Counted from the first letter of the stretch, positions 35,407 through 43,630 are shown. The stretch is 64,000 bases of DNA from JAIBJN01 sp963839745 (GCA_963839745.1 CAWIWC010000001.1:145475-209474), one strand, 5' to 3'. Numbers and translations are program-made. The notes: generated by a model not told the origin, from the letters alone.

Positions 35407-36459
35407 GTGCAGCGAGACGCGACCTTCCCGGAAGGTAGGCGGCGCGTGGCCCTGATCGGCTCCGAGGAGCAAGTGAGGGACACCGGAGACGTGGGCGACC
35501 CGACGCGCGACGGGCGTGTCGAGGTGCGCGAGGTGTCGCGGAGCTTCGGCCGTGTGCTTGCACTCGACCGAGTGTCGCTCCGCGTCCGCGCCGGAGAGAT
35601 CCACGGTCTCCTCGGCCCGAACGGCGCCGGGAAGACGACGCTCCTCCGCGTGCTCACGGGCCTCGTGGACGCCGACAGCGGGCATGTCCGCGTCGCGGGC
35701 TGCGATCCGGCCCGGAGCGGCCGCGCGCTGCGGGCGCTCGTCGGGACGGTACCGTCGGGCGACCGTTCGCTCTACCTCCGCGTCTCGGGGCTCGAGAACC
35801 TCGTCTTCTTCGCGCGGCTACAGGGGCTCCGCCGGCGTGCCGCGACCCGCCGAGCCTATGAGGTGCTCGAGGCGGTCGGACTCCAGGACGCCGCCCGGTC
35901 GCCGGTCGGCGTCTACTCGCACGGGATGCAGAAGCGACTCTCGGTGGCGCGGGCGCTCCTCGTCGACCCGGTGGTCATGCTCGTCGACGAGGCGACCCAC
36001 GACCTCGACCCCGAGGCGGCTGCCACGGTGCGCGGGCTCGTGCAAGACCTGGCGGCACGAGGAACGGCGATCATCTGGACGACGCAGCGCGTGGACGAGA
36101 TCAGGGGCTTCGCAGACGCCGTGACGCTCCTCGCGCAGGGCCGGACCCGCTTCAGCGGCAGCGTGCCGGAGCTGATGGCGCACGCGTTCCCGCGGAGGTA
36201 CCTGCTCCGCCTGCTCGATGCGCGCGGGAACGGTGCCGCGCCGGACCCGGCACTCGCCGCGGCCCTCGCCGGGCTCGGCTCGATCGAACGGACGTCAGAG
36301 GACGCGACCCACTTCGTCATGTCGCTGGAGGACGACGCAGTCCTCGGCGACGCGCTCGCCGCCGTCCACGCGGCCGGCTTCCAACTCCTCTCCTGCCGCG
36401 ACGAGCGCTCCGAAGTCGAGGAGGCGTTCCTCGCCTTGACCCGGGAGGAGGGATCGTGA
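35407..36459 (+). CDS. ABC transporter ATP-binding protein
   Basis: Walker A is GPNGAGKTTLLRV. The signature is the variant YSHGMQKRLSVARAL. Walker B is VVMLVDEATHDLDPE and the H-loop residue is replaced (WTTQRVDEI). The nucleotide-binding domain covers about residues 40-255, followed by a 90-residue extension seen in drug/peptide exporters of the ABC-2 class. Start candidates are GTG 35407 and GTG 35473 (after GAGGAGC); the later one is closer to the domain. It overlaps the permease gene by 4 bp. It is likely an exporter ATPase for the RiPP product. Confidence 0.88.
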   Translation: MQRDATFPEGRRRVALIGSEEQVRDTGDVGDPTRDGRVEVREVSRSFGRVLALDRVSLRVRAGEIHGLLGPNGAGKTTLLRVLTGLVDADSGHVRVAGCDPARSGRALRALVGTVPSGDRSLYLRVSGLENLVFFARLQGLRRRAATRRAYEVLEAVGLQDAARSPVGVYSHGMQKRLSVARALLVDPVVMLVDEATHDLDPEAAATVRGLVQDLAARGTAIIWTTQRVDEIRGFADAVTLLAQGRTRFSGSVPELMAHAFPRRYLLRLLDARGNGAAPDPALAAALAGLGSIERTSEDATHFVMSLEDDAVLGDALAAVHAAGFQLLSCRDERSEVEEAFLALTREEGS

Positions 36460-37310
36460 TCGACGTGCCGGCGGAGGAAGGACGTCTCTCGGTCCTCCTG
36501 GGCGAGGCGATCAAGCTGCCGGCGTTCGCTCGCCGGGACATGATCGTCGCCTGGAGCTACCGGTTCGCCTTCTTCTCGGACGCTTTCTCCCTCGTCCTGC
36601 AGGCGTTCCTCTTCTACTTCGTCGGTCTGCTCGTCGACGACAGCAAGCTCCCGGAGTACGGAGGCTCGCAGGTCTCGTACATGGAGTTCGTGGCGGTCGG
36701 CATCGCGCTCGCCGCCTTCGTCCAGATCGGGCTCGGCAGGATCTCGGCCGCCATGCGCCAGGAGCAGATGATCGGAACGCTCGAGGCGATCCTCTTGACG
36801 CCGACGTCGCCGGCGACCATCCAGCTCGGTTCCGTCGTCTACGACCTGATCTATGTCCCGCTCCGGACGGCCATCTACCTCGTGGCGATCGCCGTCGGCT
36901 TCGGGCTCCACTTCAACCTCGACGGCCTCGTCCCGGCGCTGATCGTCCTCGTCGCCTTCGTCCCCTTCGTCTGGGGCCTCGGCCTCATCAGCGCCGCAGG
37001 AACGATCACGTTCCGCGGCGGCTCGGCAGGCGTCGGCTTCGCGGTGGCGATCATGACGCTGGCGTCCGGCGCGTACTTCCCGCTCGAGCTCCTGCCCGGG
37101 TGGCTCTCGGCCCTCGCCGTCCTCAATCCCATGGCCATCGCGATCGAAGGCATGCGCGAGCCGCTGCTCGGGACCGCCTCGTGGTCGCAGACCGTCGACG
37201 CCGTCCTCGTCCTCGTGCCGCTTGCCATCGTCTCACTGCTCGCCGGGGTCTTCGCCTTCCGCCAGGCGCTCCGGCGCGAGCGCCGGCTCGGCACGCTGGG
37301 ACTGTACTGA
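36456..37310 (+). CDS. ABC-2 type transporter permease
   Basis: A 284-residue membrane protein with six hydrophobic segments and the ABC-2 signature region (GAYFPLELLPGWLSALAVLN). It pairs with the ATPase upstream, from which it starts by a GTGATC overlap. Probable role: export of the modified peptide or immunity. It is followed by the PqqD gene after 2 bp. Confidence 0.88.
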   Translation: MIDVPAEEGRLSVLLGEAIKLPAFARRDMIVAWSYRFAFFSDAFSLVLQAFLFYFVGLLVDDSKLPEYGGSQVSYMEFVAVGIALAAFVQIGLGRISAAMRQEQMIGTLEAILLTPTSPATIQLGSVVYDLIYVPLRTAIYLVAIAVGFGLHFNLDGLVPALIVLVAFVPFVWGLGLISAAGTITFRGGSAGVGFAVAIMTLASGAYFPLELLPGWLSALAVLNPMAIAIEGMREPLLGTASWSQTVDAVLVLVPLAIVSLLAGVFAFRQALRRERRLGTLGLY

Positions 37311-37312
37311 CC

Positions 37313-37591
37313 GTGTCGATCGCCCTCGACTCGAAGGTGCAGCGGGACGCGAGCGTCGCCTTCCGGCGCCTCGCCGAGGGCGAAGGCGGGGTCCTCCTCC
37401 ACCTGGAGACGGGCCAGTACCACGGGATCAACGAGGTCGGCTGCCTCATCTGGGAGCTCCTCGACGGCGAGCGCACCGTCGACGAGGTGACGACCGGCGT
37501 TCGCGAACGGGTCGAGGACCCGCCCGACGACCTCTCGGACATCGTGGTCGCCTTCCTCGAGAGCCTTCGCGAGCGGAACCTGGTGGCGTGA
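37313..37591 (+). CDS. PqqD family RiPP recognition element protein
   Basis: A 92-residue winged-helix protein starting at GTG 37313. The PqqD pattern is clear: LAEGEGGVLLHLETGQYHGINEVGCLIWELLDGERTVDEV then a C-terminal helix (LSDIVVAFLESLRERNLVA). PqqD-like proteins, including lasso B1, bind RiPP leader peptides. It overlaps none but abuts the permease and the kinase-like gene, forming one operon. Confidence 0.9.
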   Translation: MSIALDSKVQRDASVAFRRLAEGEGGVLLHLETGQYHGINEVGCLIWELLDGERTVDEVTTGVRERVEDPPDDLSDIVVAFLESLRERNLVA

Positions 37592-37598
37592 GGGCGGC

Positions 37599-38495
37599 GT
37601 GCAGGGGTCCTGCTACGGATTCCAGCCGGTCTCGGACCTGAGCTTCGAGTACCTGCGCGGAGGAACGGGCGAGCCGTTCGCCGTGGCCGAGCTGGAGAGC
37701 GAGGCCGACGAGCCGGAAGGCGACCTTGTCGTCGAGTGGACTCCGATCCCGAACAGGCGGATCTGGGCACGTCTCTACGCGGACGGGCCGCGCTACCGGC
37801 TCTGGGTCGAAGGCCACGGGACCTTCGAAGTCGATCCGCAGGCTCCGAGCGTGGGGCTGCCGAGCGCGGCGGAGGGCGCCGTACGGCGCGAGGAGCGACT
37901 CTGGGGCGTGCCGACGATGCTCTGCTTCCTCGCCCGAGGGGACGTTCCGCTGCATGCCGCCGCGGTCGACGTCGGCGGAGAGGCGGTCCTGCTTGCCGCA
38001 CCCGGGTACTACGGCAAGACGACCCTCGCCGCCGGATTCGACGCCGCCGGCTACCGCGTCCTCGCCGAGGACGTCGCCTGCATCCGGTTCGCGCCGGAGC
38101 CGCACGTCGTGCCCGGTCCGGCGCTCCTGCGCGTGCGTCGCGACGTGGCCGAGAGCTTCGACCTGCCGGGCGCGCAGGCGGTGGCCGAGAGCGACAACCG
38201 CGTTCACTTCTCGCTCGACCCGGCGCGCCGCGGTGACTCCACTCCTGTGCCCCTGCACGCCGTCGTCCTCCTGCGCAAGGGGGAGGATGGGATCGCGCTC
38301 GAGCGGGTGCCGGCCGCGGACACGCTGCGCGACCTGTGGCTGCTGAGCTTCCGGCTGCCGACCCTGGAGGACCGCGAGCGGTGCTTCGGTGGGATCGCCC
38401 GGCTCGCCGCGACCGTGCGCATCTCCAACCTCGTCCGCCCGTTACGGCTGGACGAGCTTCCTCGCGTGATCGAGCGAATCGTCGCCGATGCCTAG
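37599..38495 (+). CDS. HPr-kinase-like (HprK-related) protein
   Basis: A 298-residue protein. After an N-terminal region of about 100 residues comes LHAAAVDVGGEAVLLAAPGYYGKTTLAAGF, an HprK-like P-loop (APGYYGKTT), then RVLAEDVACIRF with the acidic Mg ligand. HprK-like enzymes occur in lasso and other RiPP clusters, where members phosphorylate the precursor peptide (for example paeninodin-type clusters). It is immediately downstream of the PqqD gene. Phosphorylation of the peptide is inference. Confidence 0.8.
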   Translation: MQGSCYGFQPVSDLSFEYLRGGTGEPFAVAELESEADEPEGDLVVEWTPIPNRRIWARLYADGPRYRLWVEGHGTFEVDPQAPSVGLPSAAEGAVRREERLWGVPTMLCFLARGDVPLHAAAVDVGGEAVLLAAPGYYGKTTLAAGFDAAGYRVLAEDVACIRFAPEPHVVPGPALLRVRRDVAESFDLPGAQAVAESDNRVHFSLDPARRGDSTPVPLHAVVLLRKGEDGIALERVPAADTLRDLWLLSFRLPTLEDRERCFGGIARLAATVRISNLVRPLRLDELPRVIERIVADA

Positions 38496-38519
38496 CCTGG
38501 CCGAGAAGGCGCGCCTCCC

Positions 38520-39581
38520 GTGAGCGGCCCGCCCACCATCTGGACGCGCGTCGACGAGCTCGTCGACTCGGCGCCCGGGCTGCCCGCGCTCAGGGCCCAC
38601 CGGCTGCAGCTTCTCGCCGGCCGGCGCTGGCGCGAGCTCGGTCGCGAGGTTCCCGACGACTTGCGCGCGGACGAGCAGCTCGCGGCCGTCCGGGATGCGA
38701 TCGCGCCGGACATCCTCGCCCGCGTCCGTGCGGCGACCGACCAGCCCGTCCTGCTCCTGAAAGGTCCGGAGGTCGCGCGTCGCTATCCGCGCCCGTCGCT
38801 CCGCCCGTCCATCGACCTCGACCTTCTTGCCCCGGATGCCGAGCGACTCCAGGAGCAGCTGATCGCCGCGGGCTTCGAGCCGGCGGAGGACCCGGTCTGG
38901 GCGCTGCGCCTGGACGAGAGCGCCGATCACTTCGCCGACAAGCACCATCTCCGGCCGCTCCGGTGGGCGGGCTGGCCGCTCAGGCTGGAGATCCACCGTC
39001 GCCCGAGCTGGCCGGCCTGGCTCCCGCAGCCGGCCTCGAGCGAGCTGTTTCGCCTGGCCGTACCGGGCGAGGCCGAGGGCATCCTCGTCCTCCCGCCGGC
39101 ACCCCACGGAGTGCTCCTCGGTGCACATCTGTGGGTCTCCAACCCATTCGCCCGGCTCCGCGACCTGCTGGACATCGCGCTGCTCCTGCAAGAGGCCGAT
39201 TCCGACGAGGCGGACGCGCTCGCCCGCGCGTGGGGCGTCGAGCGGATGTGGTCGTCAACGCGGGCCGTCGCCGAGTCGGTCTTCCTCGGCGCGAGGACGA
39301 CGGGCGCCGAACGGGTCTGGGCGCGGCACCTCGGAGGCGTGCGCGAGCAGACCGTGGCCGAGGTCCACCTCACCCGTTGGGCATCGCCGTTCTGGGCGCT
39401 GCCGCCGCGACGAGCCATGCGCATCGCTGCCTCGGGGCTGGCCAGCGATCTCCGCCCGGCCGCCGAGGAGCCCTGGCGGTCGAAGGTGAGGCGCAGCCTG
39501 CGCGCCCTCGGGAACGCCGGGCAAACGAAGTCGCAGCACGAGGAGGAGCTCGGCCCGGACGCCCGTCAGCTGCGACGCTGA
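38520..39581 (+). CDS. Nucleotidyltransferase family protein (NTP_transf_5-like)
   Basis: A 353-residue protein. The core motif LLLKGPEVARRYPRPSLRPS followed by IDLDLLAP carries the Asp-x-Asp expected in this nucleotidyltransferase group, and EIHRRPSWP gives the later conserved strand and His. Members are common in lasso peptide and related clusters, mostly of unproven function. It is the last gene of the plus-strand operon and stops 8 bp from the convergent ligase gene. Confidence 0.75.
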   Translation: MSGPPTIWTRVDELVDSAPGLPALRAHRLQLLAGRRWRELGREVPDDLRADEQLAAVRDAIAPDILARVRAATDQPVLLLKGPEVARRYPRPSLRPSIDLDLLAPDAERLQEQLIAAGFEPAEDPVWALRLDESADHFADKHHLRPLRWAGWPLRLEIHRRPSWPAWLPQPASSELFRLAVPGEAEGILVLPPAPHGVLLGAHLWVSNPFARLRDLLDIALLLQEADSDEADALARAWGVERMWSSTRAVAESVFLGARTTGAERVWARHLGGVREQTVAEVHLTRWASPFWALPPRRAMRIAASGLASDLRPAAEEPWRSKVRRSLRALGNAGQTKSQHEEELGPDARQLRR

Positions 39582-39588
39582 CCCTGCC

Positions 39589-41364
39589 CTAGGACCAGAG
39601 GTCGACGAACGCGTGCGCAGTGGCGAGGTCGCGCGCCCAGAGGTAATGGGCCAGCGGCATGTGCTCCTGCCGGAGCTCCGCCTCGAGCGCGGTGTAGTCC
39701 ACGCCGGGCATACGGAACGTGTCGCGCGAGATCCAGTGGCGCACGGCTGGATAGTCGACGCCCATCTCCTCGAACCAGCGATCCATGTACGTCTTGTCGC
39801 GCCGATCGAGGATCTCGTCAGGGACGGCGCCGCGGAACGCGGTGCGGGCGAACCCTTTCATCCGGTAGTCCGGGAACTTCAGCTCGGCCGGAAGGCTGAG
39901 GAAGAACTCCCAGACGTCCACGTCCGCCCACGGCCGCCTCGCGCGGATCCCGTAGAGCGCGTGCGAGTAGATGTCCGCCTCGCCGACCGGGTCGGCGCCG
40001 AAGAACGGCAGCTGCCCCGCGATCCAGCGTCGCCGCGCGGGAAGCGCATGCCCGCCGTCTCGCCGCCCGATCCGGCCGAGGTCGATCCACGGGGGCAGGA
40101 AGGCGGGCGGGAAGCGCCGGAACTGACGCGCCTGGACGACTCGCGGGGTGGCCGCCTCCCGTACCTCCGCGAGGAGGCGCCGCTTCCCGAGGCCGGCGGC
40201 GTACTGCGAGCGAAGCTGCCGCGCCGCGCCGCGGAGGTGTCCTCGCCACAGCAGGTGCGTCACGAGATACGCCCGGATCGCGCTGACCTGCTCCGCGAAC
40301 TCGCCGCTCAGGAGGGTCGTAAATCCCTGCGCCTGCGCGTGTGTGCAGCGCTCGGCCGTGCCCTCCGGCGACCATGTCGACCAGGGCCCGTCGAAGAGCT
40401 TCAGCCAGAACTGCAGGCGGTCGAGGCGCTGCGGGCCCGGCTCGTACGCGTGCAGGGGCAGGCCGAGCCGCTCGGCGACCAGCTCGATGTACCCGCTCTC
40501 GTCGCTCTCGGGATACGACGGGTAAACGGCGGAGAGCGCCGGGATCGGCCGGTTCCACCGCTCCTCGTAGATCCGGTTCGCGTAGGCGGCGATCGGCGGC
40601 GAGTCGACGCCGCCGCTGAGCGAGATCGCGTCTCGCCCGGTCAGCATGCGGCTGATCGCCTGCTCGAACAGTTCGCGAAAGCGCTCCGTGGCCTCCGTCT
40701 GCGACAGCCTCGCGCTCTCGAGCAGCGCCGCCGGATCCCAGTACGGCGTCACGTTCAGTGACTCCCGGTCGGCGGTCAGCAGGGTTGCCGCCACGAGACG
40801 ACTCGCGCCGCGCAACGCGCAGGCCGTGGCTTCCTCGAGCTCGCCGTAGAAGAGCGCCTCGACCGTCGCGAGGTCGGGCTCGGGAGAGACGTCCGCACCG
40901 CGGAGAACCTGCTTCACCTCGGACGCGACGAAGACGGCGTCGGGCTCACTGCGGTAGAAGAGCGTCTCCAGGCCGCCGTGATCGCGGAACGCCCAGAGCC
41001 GGGCGCCGTCGGTCACGACACAGGCGTACGTCCCTCGCAGGTCGGCCGGAGCCGCAGTGCCTCGCGCCCGGAACGCGGCGAGCACGACCTCCGCCGGGCT
41101 CGGCGGCTGATCGAGCGGCGCGCCGAGGCGTGCGGCGAGCTCCCCGGCGTTGTCGAGCGCTCCGGCAAACGCCACGGCCAGAGACTCGTCGCTCGCCAGG
41201 GTCGCTTCACCGCGGCCCTGGAGGTCGCTCACGCCGAGCGTGCAGCCGCCGAGCGAGGTGACCGCGGTCCGGTCCCCCCGGTGGGGGGAGGCGGCGAGCA
41301 TGCGCTCCACCGTGTCGGCGGCAGGCGCGACCGAGCGGCCGAAGACCGCCGCTAGACCGCGCAT
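39589..41364 (-). CDS. Asparagine-synthetase-like ligase (lasso-C-like)
   Basis: A 591-residue protein with an N-terminal glutaminase-like domain and a C-terminal synthetase domain. The PP-loop is ISLSGGVDSPPIAAYA, with LLSGEFAEQ downstream and the C-terminal KGFARTAFRG and RRDKTYMD segments. The N-terminus is MRGLAAVFG: the catalytic Cys2 of AsnB (MCGI) is replaced by Arg, so it cannot use glutamine in the normal way. This fits adenylating cyclases such as lasso C (McjC-like), which activate Asp/Glu side chains. It follows the precursor gene on the minus strand. Whether it forms a macrolactam in this system is unknown. Confidence 0.85.
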   Translation of the reverse strand: MRGLAAVFGRSVAPAADTVERMLAASPHRGDRTAVTSLGGCTLGVSDLQGRGEATLASDESLAVAFAGALDNAGELAARLGAPLDQPPSPAEVVLAAFRARGTAAPADLRGTYACVVTDGARLWAFRDHGGLETLFYRSEPDAVFVASEVKQVLRGADVSPEPDLATVEALFYGELEEATACALRGASRLVAATLLTADRESLNVTPYWDPAALLESARLSQTEATERFRELFEQAISRMLTGRDAISLSGGVDSPPIAAYANRIYEERWNRPIPALSAVYPSYPESDESGYIELVAERLGLPLHAYEPGPQRLDRLQFWLKLFDGPWSTWSPEGTAERCTHAQAQGFTTLLSGEFAEQVSAIRAYLVTHLLWRGHLRGAARQLRSQYAAGLGKRRLLAEVREAATPRVVQARQFRRFPPAFLPPWIDLGRIGRRDGGHALPARRRWIAGQLPFFGADPVGEADIYSHALYGIRARRPWADVDVWEFFLSLPAELKFPDYRMKGFARTAFRGAVPDEILDRRDKTYMDRWFEEMGVDYPAVRHWISRDTFRMPGVDYTALEAELRQEHMPLAHYLWARDLATAHAFVDLWS

Positions 41365-41410
41365 GCGCGCCCGCCCGAGTCCTGCGGGTTCGTCGTCGAC
41401 ATGCCTTCAC

Positions 41411-41447
41411 ACGTGGTACAGGCCGGCGAACCGGCCTGCAACCACGT
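41411..41447 (-). promoter_or_regulatory. Intercistronic stem-loop between precursor and ligase genes
   Basis: ACGTGGT (41411-41417) pairs with ACCACGT (41441-41447), and CAGGCCGG (41419-41426) with CCGGCCTG (41431-41438), with a CGAA loop and a 1x2 internal loop. There is no T-run. Such structures between precursor and enzyme genes often protect or partly terminate the message to raise precursor level; here this is inference. Confidence 0.6.
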
Positions 41448-41486
41448 CAACTGGAAACGCGCGTGTCGCGCGCGAGAGCTCGTCGG

Positions 41487-41678
41487 CTACGGAGAGCCGC
41501 CGCCGCCGCCGTCCTCAGGATGCGAGAGCTCGCAGTTCGTAGTCTCGACGCGGCAGTTCCTGAACCCCTTGTGCCCGCCTCCGCCCCGCCCCTGAGGATT
41601 CGGGGGGGTTGGCATGAACGTATGCGCGCTGATGGACCCAAAGTCCGTCACGCCGGGCCGCTCAAACGTGATCTTCAT
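41487..41678 (-). CDS. Candidate RiPP precursor peptide with lasso-type leader, 63 aa
   Basis: ATG 41678 has AGGAGG ten bases upstream. The leader FERPGVTDFGSISAHT (residues 5-20) matches the lasso-family consensus YxxPxLxxxGxxxxxT position for position, with Phe for Tyr and Val for Leu. The remaining 43 residues are rich in Gly, Pro and Asn, contain two Cys (FRNCRVETTNCELSHP) and end in a Gly run (EDGGGGGSP). If the core starts one or two residues after Thr20, positions 7-9 are not Asp or Glu, so a normal lasso ring is not possible. It is upstream of the Asn-synthetase-like gene. The recognition by the PqqD protein is inferred. Confidence 0.75.
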   Translation of the reverse strand: MKITFERPGVTDFGSISAHTFMPTPPNPQGRGGGGHKGFRNCRVETTNCELSHPEDGGGGGSP

Positions 41679-41796
41679 AGATTGCCGCCCTCCTATCTGC
41701 AAAGGCTCCGTCCTCGACGGGGCCTTGTGACAATGGTGCACTCTTGTGAGAGGGTCCACAACTAGCCTTCCGGGCAGGGTTTGGGCCAGCGGCGAT

Positions 41797-41828
41797 TGCA
41801 GTAGACCGGGCTACTGCGAATGCAGTAG
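41797..41828. repeat. Three TGCAGTAG-type half sites upstream of precursor
   Basis: TGCAGTAG occurs at 41797-41804 and 41821-41828. The inverted copy CTACTGC at 41811-41817 pairs with the first. They stand about 120-150 bp before the precursor start and next to the tRNA-Asn terminator. They may be an operator. Confidence 0.35.
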
Positions 41829-41837
41829 ATGAGGGCA

Positions 41838-41862
41838 GAAACCCCCGCCGTGCAGGGGTTTC
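41838..41862 (-). terminator. Hairpin downstream of tRNA-Asn
   Basis: GAAACCCC (41838-41845) pairs with GGGGTTTC (41855-41862), a few bases after the 3' end of the tRNA on the minus strand. Confidence 0.6.
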
Positions 41863-41868
41863 CATTGA

Positions 41869-41941
41869 CTCCCCGGGTTGGACTCGAACCAACAACCCTC
41901 CGGTTAACAGCCGGATGCTCTGCCAATTGAGCTACCGGGGA
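41869..41941 (-). tRNA. tRNA-Asn (GTT)
   Basis: A 73-nt cloverleaf. Acceptor TCCCCGG/CCGGGGA, D-arm AGCTCAATTGGCAGAGC, anticodon loop CTGTTAA (anticodon GTT) and T-loop GGTTCGAGTCC. The discriminator is G. It lies between dnaG and the RiPP precursor on the minus strand. Confidence 0.96.
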
Positions 41942-41959
41942 TCGCTCGGCCGGAAAAGT

Positions 41960-43630
41960 CTAGCGAAGCTCGCTCTCGACCTTGTCGAGCGCGTCGCGGA
42001 TCTTGGCCAGCACGCCCTGGAGCTCGACCGTGCGCGCGAGGTCGTCGCCGGACAGGTCAGCCAGCTCGCGCCGGACGAGCCGCTCCTCGAGGCGCAGGAA
42101 GAGCTCGCGGGCGACGTCGGCGCCCAGGTGCTCCTCCTCGGCGATCGCCCCGAGCTCGGCGCGGGCGAGGACGAGGTCTGCCTCCTCCATCGCCGTGTCC
42201 CCGACGAGATGGGCTCGCAGGCGCCGGTGCTCGGGGTTGTCGAAATGGCGGTCGTCGAGCGGCCTGAGGTAGCGCTCCACCAGCTCGGGTGACGTCGAGC
42301 AGGCGGCGAGGAGTCGCCGCTCGAGCCGGTCGCCGGCGTCGAGCAGCTTCGGGGAGATCGATCCCGTCCGCGCGAGCGTGCGTGGTGCGAGCCCTGCCGC
42401 GGTGTCGGTCGGAAGGTCGAGACGGTCGGCCGCGTAGCGCACGGCGTCGGCGCGCTCCGGCGAATCCTCGACGGATCCGAGCACGTCGCGCACCTTGCCG
42501 AAGGCATCCTGCTTGGAGGGAGCGCGCTCGATCTCGAGCCGGACGCGGTGCTGGAGATAGCCGACAGACGTGTCGATCCGCTCCTCGAAGCCCTCGGCGG
42601 CGTCGGCCGGGTCCAGCCCGGCGGGGAGCGGCACTACGCGCACGTCGAACCCGGCGCGCACGGCGAGCTCCATCCCCCGCAGCGTCGCGGAGTCGCCCGC
42701 CGCGTCGGCGTCGAAGCAAAGATAGAGGTGGCGCGTCAGCCGCCGGAGCTCCTTCAGCTGGGGCTCGGTCAGGGCCGTCCCCATCGAGGCGACGACCGAC
42801 GTGAGCCCCGCCTGGTGCAGCGCGAGGACGTCCGTGTAGCCCTCGACGACCACCGCGCGGTCTTCCTTCGCGATCGCCGCGCGCGCGAGGTGGAGCCCGT
42901 AGACGAGCGAGCTCTTGCGGAACAGCTCGCTCTCGGGCGAGTTCACGTACTTCGCCGGGATCGGGTCATCGTCGCGGAGCCGCCGCGCTCCGAACCCGAG
43001 CACGCGCCCGCGCGCGTCGGAGAGCGGGAAGACGAGCCGGCCCGAGTAGTAGTCGTTGCCGCGCCGGTTCACGAGCCCCGATGCGACGAGCTCCTCCTGC
43101 GCGTAGCCCTTCTCGCGCGCCTTCTGGGCGAGCACCACGCCGCCGGGCGAGAGGCCGAGCCTGAACTCCTTGCAGACCTCCTCCGCCAGGCCGCGCTCGG
43201 CGAGATACGCGCGCACCGGCTCGCCGGCGGGCGACTCCCACAGCGTGCGGCCGTAGTACGTGGCCGCCTGCTCCAGCAGCGCCAGCAGGCGCTCCTTGCG
43301 CTTCCGCCCCGCTTCGACCTGCGGCGAGGTCTCCTCGTACTCGAGCGGGATGCGGTAGCGGTCGGCCAGCCACTCGATGGCGCCCACGAAGTCGAGGCCC
43401 TCGGTCTCGCGGACGAACGAGATGAGGTCTCCCCCCTTCCCGCAGCCGTGGCAGTAGAAGAGCTTGTCGGCGGGGTCGACGGAGAAGCTCGGCGTCCGGT
43501 CCTCGTGGAAGGGGCACCGTCCCATCCAGCGCGCGCCGCTCTTCCGCAGCTGCGTCCGGGCGCCGACGATCTCGACCATGTCGGCAACGGCCTTGACCTG
43601 CTCGATCGAGACCTGGGCGATTACCGCCAT
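41960..43630 (-). CDS. dnaG: DNA primase DnaG
   Basis: A 556-residue primase. The N-terminal zinc ribbon is CPFH ... FYCHGCGKGGDLISF, the TOPRIM domain shows VVVEGYTDVLALHQAG with catalytic Glu and LCFDADAAGDSAT with the DxD, and a helicase-binding C-terminal domain follows. It makes RNA primers at the fork. Standard starts are present (MAVIAQVSIEQVKAVADM). It overlaps the dgt gene by 10 bp and is upstream of tRNA-Asn. Confidence 0.97.
   Translation of the reverse strand: MAVIAQVSIEQVKAVADMVEIVGARTQLRKSGARWMGRCPFHEDRTPSFSVDPADKLFYCHGCGKGGDLISFVRETEGLDFVGAIEWLADRYRIPLEYEETSPQVEAGRKRKERLLALLEQAATYYGRTLWESPAGEPVRAYLAERGLAEEVCKEFRLGLSPGGVVLAQKAREKGYAQEELVASGLVNRRGNDYYSGRLVFPLSDARGRVLGFGARRLRDDDPIPAKYVNSPESELFRKSSLVYGLHLARAAIAKEDRAVVVEGYTDVLALHQAGLTSVVASMGTALTEPQLKELRRLTRHLYLCFDADAAGDSATLRGMELAVRAGFDVRVVPLPAGLDPADAAEGFEERIDTSVGYLQHRVRLEIERAPSKQDAFGKVRDVLGSVEDSPERADAVRYAADRLDLPTDTAAGLAPRTLARTGSISPKLLDAGDRLERRLLAACSTSPELVERYLRPLDDRHFDNPEHRRLRAHLVGDTAMEEADLVLARAELGAIAEEEHLGADVARELFLRLEERLVRRELADLSGDDLARTVELQGVLAKIRDALDKVESELR

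Noticed and set aside
41401..41595. Plus-strand ORF opposite the precursor (Pro-rich)
   Set aside because: No SD, antisense to the precursor; composition follows from the Gly codons on the other strand.
34057..41678. Classical lasso peptide cluster
   Set aside because: No B2 peptidase and no suitable ring acid in the core; only leader and accessory genes fit.
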